From Bacteroidota bacterium (GTDB lineage: Bacteria; Bacteroidota; Bacteroidia; Chitinophagales; Chitinophagaceae), in contig JAHEFI010000001.1 of NCBI GenBank assembly GCA_024640255.1, positions 248,001-312,000 of the forward strand: a stretch of 64,000 nucleotides of DNA. Direction: 5' to 3'. Under the pieces are notes generated by a model. That model was not told where the DNA came from. It did not search any database and saw only the letters and a list, made by a program, of their open reading frames with translations. Shown in pieces: positions 51,824 to 59,039 of the stretch. Each line of letters opens with the position of its first letter. Position 1 is the stretch's first letter. Position numbers and translations under genes: made by a program.

Positions 51824-53998
51824 TTATAATTTCAACATCTTAAATTGATAAGCTATTTTATTATCGTTTGACATTACTTTTATTATGTAAGTTCCTGTTG
51901 ACAATTGACCAAGATTTATTTGAATTCCCGGTATTAAATTTTGTTTAATAGCAACAATAGTCCCTGTTGCTAAATCAATTACTTCTATATTTAATCTCTG
52001 ATAGCCTTTAACTACAAAATCAAAATTTAATTGGCTAATAAAGGGATTTGGCGCAAGTTTGATATATTCTTCAGAATTTAAATTTATAACATCAGTGACT
52101 AAAAAATAGTACGGTGAACTCGTAGCACTAGTACATCCATTTTGAGTAGTTTTAACTGTATAAGAACCAGGAAGGATTGGTTTAATTTTTTGTGTAGTAT
52201 CTGTAATTAAAGCTCCATCTTTGTACCAAGTATTTCCGATACTAATACTTGATATTAGATAGTTTGCAGTATCTCTAACTATTGAAGGATTTGATGGAAT
52301 AGGAAGTTTAACTAAATTTATTGTATCAGAAGAAATTAAACAACCCAAACTGTCGGTTCTAGTAACAAATAATTTACTACTATCCGTAAATGATTTGCTA
52401 GAAATATTGCTTAAATCAGTTTTTGATCCATAAAACCACCTCAATGAATCTCCTTTATTTATATTGGTTATTGTTAATTTCAATGAATCACCTGTACAAA
52501 ATGAAAATTTATTAGTATTAAATATTGGTTTCTGTAATCTACCTGGTAAACATATTATTCTTTTCTTCAATGTACTTAACAATGATTTTGCAAATAAATC
52601 ATATTGATAATAATCCTTTTCAATAAATCTACTTCCTTCTTTTATAAACACAGTTTTAAATGGCATTATATTACCAGTATTTAAAACCGAATCATACATT
52701 CCACAATCGTCACCCCATGCTGAATTTATATATCCGATATCCATTTTACCATCATTATTATAATCATAACTAAAAAGATGAGTTCCTGAACCTCCTGAAC
52801 CTCCTAGAATTTTAGTCTTAAATGATGATGAAAATTGTATTATTGTAGTATCATAATAAAATGAATGATCGGATTTTTGAATTACAGAATAAATATTATT
52901 ATAAGATCTTTTTCCATTTAAGCCACCTCCCGTAACCGTAATAAAATCATTTAATCCATCACTATTAATATCCATCATCATATAATCACCACCATCACCT
53001 TGTGGTATATATCTTGGAATATTTATTACATTTTTATCATTAAAGCGCCCTAGTCCTTGATTAATAATAATTTTGTCATCTGTAGGATTTGCGCCATAGA
53101 CTATTAAGTCATTTTTACCATCATTATTTACATCAGAAATTACACCACCAAATGAATTGGCGCAACTTGAGCATGCTTCACCAAATCCGTTATTACTCAT
53201 AGTCGGAAAACTATTTAAGTCACTTACAAATAGAGGGTGATTTTTTGAATCAAAAAATGGGAAATTGGATGTACCCCAAAATATATAAGCAAAATTATTT
53301 GCTGAAATATACATATCTGGAAGTCCATCTCCATTTAAGTCATCAATATCTCCTGACCCTTTATAAATAGTCGGCTTTCCATTTGGTGTACCTGGAGGAA
53401 ATACATCATTTTCGTTTGTAATTATTTCAGAATAATCATATCCTCCTTTACCATCACTAATTATTAATTTAATTGGAGCAAAAGCATCATCACCTGGAAA
53501 TATTACAATATCAACATAATTATCTGAATTTAGATAAACTGGAACAGCCTTCATTGCACTAATTAGAACTTCAATTGATTTATCTTTAATTAGATTAGTG
53601 TCTTTAAATACTTTATTTACACTATCCCATAATAAGAAGGAGAATCCAATACCTCGATTTCTATCTTTATAACTAGCAGAGTCAATTCCTCCAGGCGTAA
53701 AAACATCAATCCAGCCATCATTATTGAAATCTCCACATATTGAACCACCCCAACCACCTTGAATACAATTACGTTGAGTTGCAATTTGAGAAAAACTTAA
53801 AGGGTTTTGAAAAGTTTGAACAACTAAATCTTTCATTAAAGGAAAATTTCTTTTCCAAAATGTAGCACCTAATTTTTTTACATCGTTTGGAGCTTTGTAG
53901 CCTTTAAAATTTTTAACTACAGAGTCTAGATTTTGAGTTTGAGCAAAAGTGATTTGAGTTGTAAGTAAAATCCCTAAAGCTAAGATTATTCTTTTCAT
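51824..53998 (-). CDS. FG-GAP repeat protein with type IX secretion sorting domain
   Basis: 724 residues from MKRIILALGILLTTQITFAQ, a signal peptide; an upstream in-frame ATG 18 codons earlier is rejected because it would bury the signal and the shared upstream element. FG-GAP loops (GDFNNDGWIDVF, DLNGDGLPDMY, DVNNDGKNDLI, DINSDGLNDFI, DYNNDGKMDIG) span ~90-480; ~510-640 are Ig/PKD-like segments (FCTGDSLKLTI, SLGCLISSDTI); the last ~80 residues (LAPNPFISQLNFDF to YQFKMLKL) are a T9SS type A sorting domain. Exported to the cell surface by the type IX system. First gene of the islet operon. Confidence 0.9.
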   Translation of the reverse strand: MKRIILALGILLTTQITFAQTQNLDSVVKNFKGYKAPNDVKKLGATFWKRNFPLMKDLVVQTFQNPLSFSQIATQRNCIQGGWGGSICGDFNNDGWIDVFTPGGIDSASYKDRNRGIGFSFLLWDSVNKVFKDTNLIKDKSIEVLISAMKAVPVYLNSDNYVDIVIFPGDDAFAPIKLIISDGKGGYDYSEIITNENDVFPPGTPNGKPTIYKGSGDIDDLNGDGLPDMYISANNFAYIFWGTSNFPFFDSKNHPLFVSDLNSFPTMSNNGFGEACSSCANSFGGVISDVNNDGKNDLIVYGANPTDDKIIINQGLGRFNDKNVINIPRYIPQGDGGDYMMMDINSDGLNDFITVTGGGLNGKRSYNNIYSVIQKSDHSFYYDTTIIQFSSSFKTKILGGSGGSGTHLFSYDYNNDGKMDIGYINSAWGDDCGMYDSVLNTGNIMPFKTVFIKEGSRFIEKDYYQYDLFAKSLLSTLKKRIICLPGRLQKPIFNTNKFSFCTGDSLKLTITNINKGDSLRWFYGSKTDLSNISSKSFTDSSKLFVTRTDSLGCLISSDTINLVKLPIPSNPSIVRDTANYLISSISIGNTWYKDGALITDTTQKIKPILPGSYTVKTTQNGCTSATSSPYYFLVTDVINLNSEEYIKLAPNPFISQLNFDFVVKGYQRLNIEVIDLATGTIVAIKQNLIPGIQINLGQLSTGTYIIKVMSNDNKIAYQFKMLKL

Positions 53999-54011
53999 AG
54001 ATAATTTTTTC

Positions 54012-54027
54012 AATCTATCCTTTGGGG
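54012..54027 (-). promoter_or_regulatory. Shared upstream element of FG-GAP genes, copy 2
   Basis: Same 16 bases as 51788-51803, ending 13 bases before the ATG at 53998. Confidence 0.55.
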
Positions 54028-54140
54028 GTATTACAAATTTAAATAGTTCCAATTAATTCCATCCCTTTACATCGATTTACTCCTGTTTTTCTTCAAAAAA
54101 ACAAAACCTGGTCCAAACTTGGCCGAGAATTACCCCAAAC

Positions 54141-54238
54141 AAAAAGGGTCTACGCATTTAACAGCATAAACCCTTGAAAATCTTGCCTTTCGGCTGTGGG
54201 CCCACCAGGGCATGATCCTGGGACCCCCTGATTATGAG
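54141..54238. repeat. Direct repeat (att-like), right copy
   Basis: 96 of 98 bases identical to 48142-48239; the two changes lie in the terminator loop. This copy is continuous with the intact tRNA 5' half. Confidence 0.85.
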
Positions 54239-54270
54239 TCAGGTGCTCTAACCAACTGAGCTATAGGCCC
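54197..54270 (-). tRNA. tRNA with CAU anticodon (Met or Ile2)
   Basis: 74 bases. Acceptor GGGCCTA/TGGGCCC, D arm GCTC/GAGC with AGTTGGTTA loop, anticodon arm CCTGA-CTCATAA-TCAGG (anticodon CAT), T arm CCAGG-ATCATGC-CCTGG, discriminator A, no encoded CCA. A CAU anticodon may be elongator Met or lysidine-modified Ile; the GGGCCTA acceptor resembles tRNA-Ile, but this does not decide it. The D-loop and lack of initiator features argue against initiator Met. Confidence 0.88.
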
Positions 54271-54290
54271 GCATCTTTCGATGTAGGCGG

Positions 54291-54298
54291 CAAAAATA
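54291..54298 (-). promoter_or_regulatory. -7 box TATTTTTG of the CAU tRNA gene
   Basis: Exact TAnnTTTG match on the minus strand, 20 bases before the tRNA 5' end. Confidence 0.55.
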
Positions 54299-54342
54299 GG
54301 ATATTTTAACCTTTTTTAAAGCTATCTACCCGATTTTTCAGC

Positions 54343-54350
54343 TATTTTTG
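54343..54350 (+). promoter_or_regulatory. -7 box TATTTTTG of the outer membrane protein gene
   Basis: Exact TAnnTTTG match, four bases before the ATG; transcript nearly leaderless. Confidence 0.6.
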
Positions 54351-54354
54351 CGCC

Positions 54355-55086
54355 ATGAAGAAAGTATTTTTATCTATCGCGGCAGTGTGGTTCTTTGGAG
54401 TAGTTGCAAATGCCCAAACTAAGAGTTCAACAAATGTAGATTTAACCGGCAGAGCCGCAGATCATTTAATGTTCCAATTTGGTACAGATACATGGTTGAA
54501 TACTCCCGATAGTGTAAAATTAGGTGGCGGAACAAGCAGACACTTTAATGTGTACTTCATGTACGACAAGCCTTTTAAGACAAATAAGCATTATAGTTTA
54601 GCTTATGGTGGTGGAATAGGAACATCTAATATCTTTTTTGATAATCATACTAATGTGGATTTAAAATCTACAGCAGCAACTTTGCCATTTAGAAAAATCG
54701 ACGCAGCTGCTAATCACTTTAATAAAGTAAAAGTTGCTACAATCTATTTACAAGCTCCAATTGAAATTAGATATTATAGTAATCCCGAAAATCCAGGAAA
54801 GTCTTGGAAATACGCAGCTGGTGTAAAAGCGGGATTTTTATATAAGTCGTATACTAAATCTAAAAACTGGGTTAACTCAGCTGGAAATTCTATTTATGGA
54901 AAATCTTATGTAGTTAAAGAAGCTAATAAAAGATTCTTTAATGCAACTGATATTAGTTTAACAGGTAGAGCCGGATATGGTATTTTCTCTTTAGATGTAG
55001 GTTACCAAGTAACAGGCGTTTTAAGAGATGGATATGGTCCAGTGATGAACAGATTTTCTGTTGGATTTACAATAAGTGGGTTATAA
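54355..55086 (+). CDS. Outer membrane beta-barrel protein
   Basis: 243 residues with signal peptide 1-20 (ending VVANAQ). The mature part alternates hydrophobic and polar residues in strands (FNVYFMYDKPF, HYSLAYGGGIGTSNIFF, IYLQAPIEIRYYSN, WKYAAGVKAGFLYKSYTKS, ISLTGRAGYGIFSLDVGYQV) and ends in FSVGFTISGL, as expected for small PorT-like barrels of the outer_membrane beta-barrel group. Function unknown. Single gene with own promoter-like box and terminator. Confidence 0.83.
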   Translation: MKKVFLSIAAVWFFGVVANAQTKSSTNVDLTGRAADHLMFQFGTDTWLNTPDSVKLGGGTSRHFNVYFMYDKPFKTNKHYSLAYGGGIGTSNIFFDNHTNVDLKSTAATLPFRKIDAAANHFNKVKVATIYLQAPIEIRYYSNPENPGKSWKYAAGVKAGFLYKSYTKSKNWVNSAGNSIYGKSYVVKEANKRFFNATDISLTGRAGYGIFSLDVGYQVTGVLRDGYGPVMNRFSVGFTISGL

Positions 55087-55106
55087 TAAAATCATTATAA
55101 AAAACT

Positions 55107-55132
55107 AAAACCCTCTTTACGGAGGGTTTTTT
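55107..55132 (+). terminator. Rho-independent terminator of the outer membrane protein gene
   Basis: AAAACCCTC-TTTACG-GAGGGTTTT followed by TT and A/T bases. Confidence 0.85.
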
Positions 55133-55150
55133 ATTCAAACGAGTTTTAAC

Positions 55151-56338
55151 TTGATCGAGAAAAAACAAATATTACAAGAAGAACAAAGAGCTGTGCTAGT
55201 TGGTGTGATTCAAAAAGATCAAACCGAGGAACAAGTAAATGAATATCTAGATGAATTAGCTTTTTTAGCAGAAACTGCAGGCGCTAGTACAATTAAAATT
55301 TTCAAACAAAGATTACAACATCCGGATAGCAGAACCTTTGTAGGTAAAGGAAAGTTAGAAGAGATAAAGGATTATGTAAGATCTAGAAATATTAATTTGG
55401 TAATTTTTGATGATGAATTAACAGGTTCGCAAATTCAGAATATCGAAAAAGAATTAGGCACTAAGACCATTGATAGAAGTGACCTAATCCTAGACATTTT
55501 TGCTAGTAGAGCAAGAACTGCACAAGCAAAAGTGCAGGTTGAATTAGCGCAATATCAATACTTATTACCAAGATTAAAAGGTATGTGGTCTCACTTGGAA
55601 AGACAGGGAGCGGGTATTGGTTCAAGAGGTCCGGGTGAAACAGAAATAGAAACGGATAGACGTATTGTTAAAGATAAAATCTCTTTATTAAGAAAGCGTT
55701 TACAAGAAATAGATAAGCAAGCGTTCACACAAAGAAAAGATAGAGGTGAGTTTATTCGTGTTGCGTTGGTTGGATACACGAATGTGGGCAAGAGTACAAT
55801 CATGAACTTATTAAGTAAGAGTGAAGTGTTTGCGGAGAATAAATTATTTGCCACTTTAGATACTACTACCAGAAAAGTGGTTTACGAAGCAACCCCTTTT
55901 TTATTAAGTGATACTGTTGGATTCATCAGAAAATTGCCTCACCATTTAGTAGAAAGTTTTAAGAGCACATTAGATGAGGTAAGAGAAGCAGATGTTTTAT
56001 TACATGTTGTAGATATTTCTCATGCACAATATGAAGATCAAATTGCGGTTGTTAATAAAACTTTACAAGAGTTAAAAGCATTTGATAAACCATGTGTTAT
56101 CATATTCAATAAAATGGATTTATACAGAGAGAAATATTTTGATGAATGGATTTCAGACGAAGTAAAACAAGATCTTTTATTTGAATTAAAAGAAAAATGG
56201 AGTTGGGAAACTAATAACAATTGCGTTTTTGTTTCTGCTGTAGAAAAACAAAACATTGAAGAATTAAGAACCATCATTTTACATAAAGTAAGAGATATGT
56301 ATCAAATTAAATATCCTTACAAAACAGTCTTCTTTTAG
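55151..56338 (+). CDS. hflX: Ribosome-associated GTPase HflX
   Basis: 395 residues; probable TTG start (MIEKKQILQEEQRAVLVGV). N-terminal HflX domain with HPDSRTFVGKGKLEE, the hallmark GAGIGSRGPGETEIETDRR (~residue 155) and helical linker, then the GTPase domain: G1 GYTNVGKST (~210), G2 FATLDTTTRKV, G3 LSDTVGFI, G4 IFNKMDL, G5 VSAVE. HflX binds the large ribosomal subunit and splits stalled or stress-hibernating ribosomes. Length is normal. Confidence 0.95.
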   Translation: MIEKKQILQEEQRAVLVGVIQKDQTEEQVNEYLDELAFLAETAGASTIKIFKQRLQHPDSRTFVGKGKLEEIKDYVRSRNINLVIFDDELTGSQIQNIEKELGTKTIDRSDLILDIFASRARTAQAKVQVELAQYQYLLPRLKGMWSHLERQGAGIGSRGPGETEIETDRRIVKDKISLLRKRLQEIDKQAFTQRKDRGEFIRVALVGYTNVGKSTIMNLLSKSEVFAENKLFATLDTTTRKVVYEATPFLLSDTVGFIRKLPHHLVESFKSTLDEVREADVLLHVVDISHAQYEDQIAVVNKTLQELKAFDKPCVIIFNKMDLYREKYFDEWISDEVKQDLLFELKEKWSWETNNNCVFVSAVEKQNIEELRTIILHKVRDMYQIKYPYKTVFF

Positions 56339-56347
56339 AATTTCATT

Positions 56348-56680
56348 ATGGAATGGCATTTAATCTCTGACGCTCCTTTAAGTTTAGAATGGTCCGATCA
56401 AAATATGGTAGATCTGGAAGTGGCAGGTAAAAAAATTACATTAGCCAGATGGAAAGAAGGTTTTTATGCCTTTTCCCAAAAATGCCCCCATGCTAGTGGA
56501 AGAATGTCAGCTGGATATATCAACCCCCTTGGACAGGTGGTTTGTCCATTACACCGATATGCTTTTGATATGAAAAATGGCCGAAATACAACGGGAGAGG
56601 GCTATTTTTTAAAGACCTACCCAGTGGAAGAGCGCCCAGAGGGAATTTTTATCGGTTTTAAGCCGAATTCTTTCTTTTAA
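56348..56680 (+). CDS. Rieske [2Fe-2S] domain protein
   Basis: 110 residues with the complete cluster-binding pattern: KCPHASGRMSAG (Cys-x-His) and VVCPLHRYAFDMKNG (Cys-x-x-His). Such small cytosolic Rieske proteins act as electron carriers, for example NirD-like or oxygenase ferredoxins. No oxygenase gene lies beside it. Starts 9 bases after hflX, so probably the second gene of that operon. Confidence 0.9.
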   Translation: MEWHLISDAPLSLEWSDQNMVDLEVAGKKITLARWKEGFYAFSQKCPHASGRMSAGYINPLGQVVCPLHRYAFDMKNGRNTTGEGYFLKTYPVEERPEGIFIGFKPNSFF

Positions 56681-56682
56681 AC

Positions 56683-56713
56683 TTTTGTTCTTTAGTAAAT
56701 TTCATTATTTTTG
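56683..56713 (+). promoter_or_regulatory. Promoter of tRNA-Asn
   Basis: -33 box TTTTG (56683-56687) and -7 box TATTTTTG (56706-56713) separated by 18 bases; tRNA starts 20 bases later. Confidence 0.65.
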
Positions 56714-56733
56714 CGACCCATTAAAGGGAACAC

Positions 56734-56810
56734 TCCTCCTTAGCTCAGTTGGTTAGAGCATCTGACTGTTAATCAGAGGGTCTCAGGTTCAAGTCCTGAA
56801 GGGGGAGCCA
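56734..56810 (+). tRNA. tRNA-Asn (GUU)
   Basis: Acceptor TCCTCCT/AGGGGGA, D arm GCTC/GAGC, anticodon arm TCTGA-CTGTTAA-TCAGA (GTT), T arm CTCAGG-TTCAAGT-CCTGA, discriminator G and an encoded CCA. Its 3' half is antisense to the end of the recombinase gene, consistent with an att site. Confidence 0.95.
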
Positions 56811-58317
56811 TAATAGACAGGAGGTCATTTTCGACCTCCTTTTTATTTTTAGACACTTCTAACTCTTTGATTATCATAAGTAAAATTGACACTGGTTTAG
56901 AAAAGGGGGTGGTTGCAACTCGTCCATTTTCAATTACCATTTTTTCATCAAAAATACAACCAAGGATTTTCTTCTTGGTACGTCCATCAGCTTTACGAAA
57001 GAACTGCACTAGGTTTTCCAACATAGGTACTTCCTTGGTAATATAGTTCTTATAGGTGCTACCAACCTTCAAAACAGTATTAAGATTTGACTCTGCAATT
57101 ACAATGTCCTTTTCAACCAATGCTTTAAGGTCATGGTATTCTTGTGGATCAATATCGTTGTCTAAAAATCGCTCCTGAAGAGTAGATTTGCGCAACTTAA
57201 ATTTTGCTACTTCCTTCTGTAGCTTTTCTATTTCAACCTTGCGTTGAAAGTCCTCACGATCAAAGATCCTTTCAAGTATTTTACGGTAGAGATTAAGTGA
57301 TTGTGCAGACAGTTGAATCATCTCAAGAATGTCTTCTACAGACTTATGAGCAGCTGAAATTCTATGTCGACTTTTACATTGATTTACAGGACATACATAA
57401 TAGTGGTGAATTGATTTGTTTCTGCTTAAAGCTCCGTATGCAGTTAATGGTTTATTATGAACAGGACATGCTAAAAAGCCCTTCAATGGATATAAGTCAG
57501 ATTTATCGTCATGGAACTTCATCTTTCTTTTACGTCCGTTAAGAACTTCATTAGCTCTGTAATAAATTTCTTCACTGATTAATGGTGGATGAAGTCCTTG
57601 ACTTAATTGCGATGGTTCTTTCTTCCATTCCTTCACGTATATTTTTCCCATGTAAGCGGGGTTGCGTATCAAGTCAAGAAAAGTTTGTTTGTGCATCTTC
57701 ATCCCTCGCTGATTAATCCATCTTCTAATTTCGTCTGCTGCGTAACCTCCACTAGCCATTTTCTCAAATGCTTCAATTATTATTGGTGCGTCGTTATTTG
57801 GTTTCAATGTTGATTTATCGCCATCACGGTAATTTGAATAACCTCTTGGTGCTGAACCTGTCCAACATCCTTCAATTTGAGCACGCCTCATCCCTTCTGT
57901 TGTGCGAATAGAATTCTTATCATTTTCTATCTCGGGTAATGTAAGGTATAAGGATAGCAGAACCTTATTATCGGGATTGCTGAAATCAATATGCTGCTCA
58001 ACTGTACCAACTCCAACTCCTAATTTCTCCAATTCTTTAATGGTAGTTAAAGCATCATACTGATTTCTTGAGAAGCGATCCCATCTAAGACACAGCACTT
58101 GGTCTACTGACTTCTTGTGCTTTTTAATGTAAGCCATTAGCTTTTTCCATTCAGGTCTATCAAAAGTTTTACCTGAATAGTCCTCGGTGTAGGTATCAAT
58201 GATATTGTATCCACGTAGGTTACAGTAGTCGTTTAATACCTTCTCTTGGTGTTGTAAACTAAACCCACGATCTGCTTGATCATCGGTGCTTACTCTCTTG
58301 TATAATATTACGTTCAT
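56773..58317 (-). CDS. Large serine recombinase (site-specific integrase)
   Basis: 514 residues from MNVILYKRVSTDDQ; 16 codons upstream are open but the catalytic start YKRVSTDDQ (Ser ~10) should be N-terminal. Resolvase domain ~1-145 with LCLRWDRFSRNQYD; recombinase domain ~160-260 (GSAPRGYSNY, TFLDLIRNPAYMGKIYV); zinc ribbon ~285-330 (FLACPVHNKPL, YYVCPVNQCKSR); coiled coil ~345-420. The last ~12 residues, APPSGLEPETL and stop, are encoded by the antisense strand of tRNA-Asn, and the segment before by its terminator. Integrates and excises the element. Use of a tRNA gene as target is more typical of tyrosine integrases. Confidence 0.92.
   Translation of the reverse strand: MNVILYKRVSTDDQADRGFSLQHQEKVLNDYCNLRGYNIIDTYTEDYSGKTFDRPEWKKLMAYIKKHKKSVDQVLCLRWDRFSRNQYDALTTIKELEKLGVGVGTVEQHIDFSNPDNKVLLSLYLTLPEIENDKNSIRTTEGMRRAQIEGCWTGSAPRGYSNYRDGDKSTLKPNNDAPIIIEAFEKMASGGYAADEIRRWINQRGMKMHKQTFLDLIRNPAYMGKIYVKEWKKEPSQLSQGLHPPLISEEIYYRANEVLNGRKRKMKFHDDKSDLYPLKGFLACPVHNKPLTAYGALSRNKSIHHYYVCPVNQCKSRHRISAAHKSVEDILEMIQLSAQSLNLYRKILERIFDREDFQRKVEIEKLQKEVAKFKLRKSTLQERFLDNDIDPQEYHDLKALVEKDIVIAESNLNTVLKVGSTYKNYITKEVPMLENLVQFFRKADGRTKKKILGCIFDEKMVIENGRVATTPFSKPVSILLMIIKELEVSKNKKEVENDLLSIMAPPSGLEPETL
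56819..56850 (+). terminator. Terminator of tRNA-Asn
   Basis: AGGAGGTC-ATTTTC-GACCTCCT followed by TTTTATTTTT, eight bases after the CCA. It also lies inside the 3' coding end of the antisense recombinase gene. Confidence 0.85.
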
Positions 58318-58339
58318 AGTTTGTAGTATTTTGCGAGAG

Positions 58340-58468
58340 CTAATTTTTGTAGCACTCGTATTCAATTTGAGCGAGAGACTTCATTAAGTCCTCCACTAAC
58401 TTTAAGTCATGACCAGTGACTCGTTCATTTTTTAAATGGTCTTGGTTTTTGCTGAAATCACTTTCCAT
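58340..58468 (-). CDS. Small protein of 42 residues upstream of the recombinase
   Basis: Open frame ATG to TAG: MESDFSKNQDHLKNERV then a helix-prone HDLKLVEDLMKSLAQIEYEC. It ends 22 bases before the recombinase ATG on the same strand. The charge pattern and position suggest a real small gene, perhaps an excisionase-like or regulatory partner, but no family is recognised. Confidence 0.45.
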   Translation of the reverse strand: MESDFSKNQDHLKNERVTGHDLKLVEDLMKSLAQIEYECYKN

Positions 58469-58556
58469 AGATTTTAATTTAAGCGTGGCTGGCTGTTGCT
58501 AAAATACTTTACCATCCAACCAGCACACGCTAGCTTAGTTACTTTCATAGATAGTA

Positions 58557-58841
58557 TTATGCTAGTCGGAAAACTCTTTTGAAGTTTCCTCCAACATTTC
58601 TAACTGTAATTTTGTAATGAGGAAATTGTTCTTTAGAGACTTTTCGTACGGCATACTCCAATTTTAATTGAATTGGAAAAGATTGACCTGTGCGTAAACG
58701 TTCTAAGTATCCTTTTACCTTTAATACGTCTTTGTAGTCAAGACCAGCAATAGTGCTAGGCATGTTGTCATCGATAATAAATTCCTCCATGTGATTGATT
58801 GGTCTATTTGTGCCAAACAATCGTTTAAAAATATGTATCAT
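58557..58841 (-). CDS. Protein of unknown function in the mobile element
   Basis: 94 residues: MIHIFKRLFGTNRPINHMEE, then a basic domain with LKVKGYLERLRTGQSFPIQL and FPHYKITVRNVGGNFKRVFR. No signal peptide or membrane helix. The rich K/R content would allow nucleic-acid binding, but no known fold is recognised. A second in-frame ATG (MEEFI) at residue 18 is possible. Confidence 0.55.
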   Translation of the reverse strand: MIHIFKRLFGTNRPINHMEEFIIDDNMPSTIAGLDYKDVLKVKGYLERLRTGQSFPIQLKLEYAVRKVSKEQFPHYKITVRNVGGNFKRVFRLA

Positions 58842-58916
58842 AGCTGTATGATTTTTGCTGTATGGTTTGCCAGTTAATTTTTAAAGCAAACACAATTCAG
58901 TGGTTTAAAAAATTAA

Positions 58917-59032
58917 GCAAGGGGCTGGGTGACCCCTTGCCTGTTCGTATCCGTTCTCCCTAGCCACAGGGAGGGCTGTTTAAAATCAAACCTCGATTCT
59001 GCGTTAAAAATTTCCGGCAGAAATTTTCAGAA
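58917..59032 (-). terminator. Cluster of three hairpins downstream of the methyltransferase gene
   Basis: Minus-strand hairpins: AAAATTTC-TGCCG-GAAATTTT near 59010-59030, CTCCCT-GTGGCT-AGGGAG (58956-58973), and GCAAGGGG-TCACCCAG-CCCCTTGC (58917-58940) followed by TTAATTTTTT. The last looks like a terminator; the set as a whole is unusually structured for this AT-rich element. Confidence 0.6.
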
Positions 59033-59039
59033 TATTTGA

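Larger units (their letters stand above)
48142..54238. mobile_element. tRNA-flanked islet of about 6.0 kb carrying FG-GAP genes, no integrase
   Basis: Bounded by 98-bp direct repeats (48142-48239 and 54141-54238, offset exactly 5999 bases, two mismatches by eye). Each repeat holds the 3' part of the CAU tRNA gene from the edge of the anticodon loop onward, and the tRNA terminator. That is the footprint of tRNA-directed integration. The interior encodes only three leftward FG-GAP proteins; no integrase or excisionase is present, so it is a remnant or a passenger mobilised in trans. Confidence 0.7.

Noticed and set aside
54045-54070. Fifth copy of the GTTCC-N13-GGAAC repeat near 54047
   Set aside because: GTTCC is present but no GGAAC follows at 13 bases; treated as a chance half-site.
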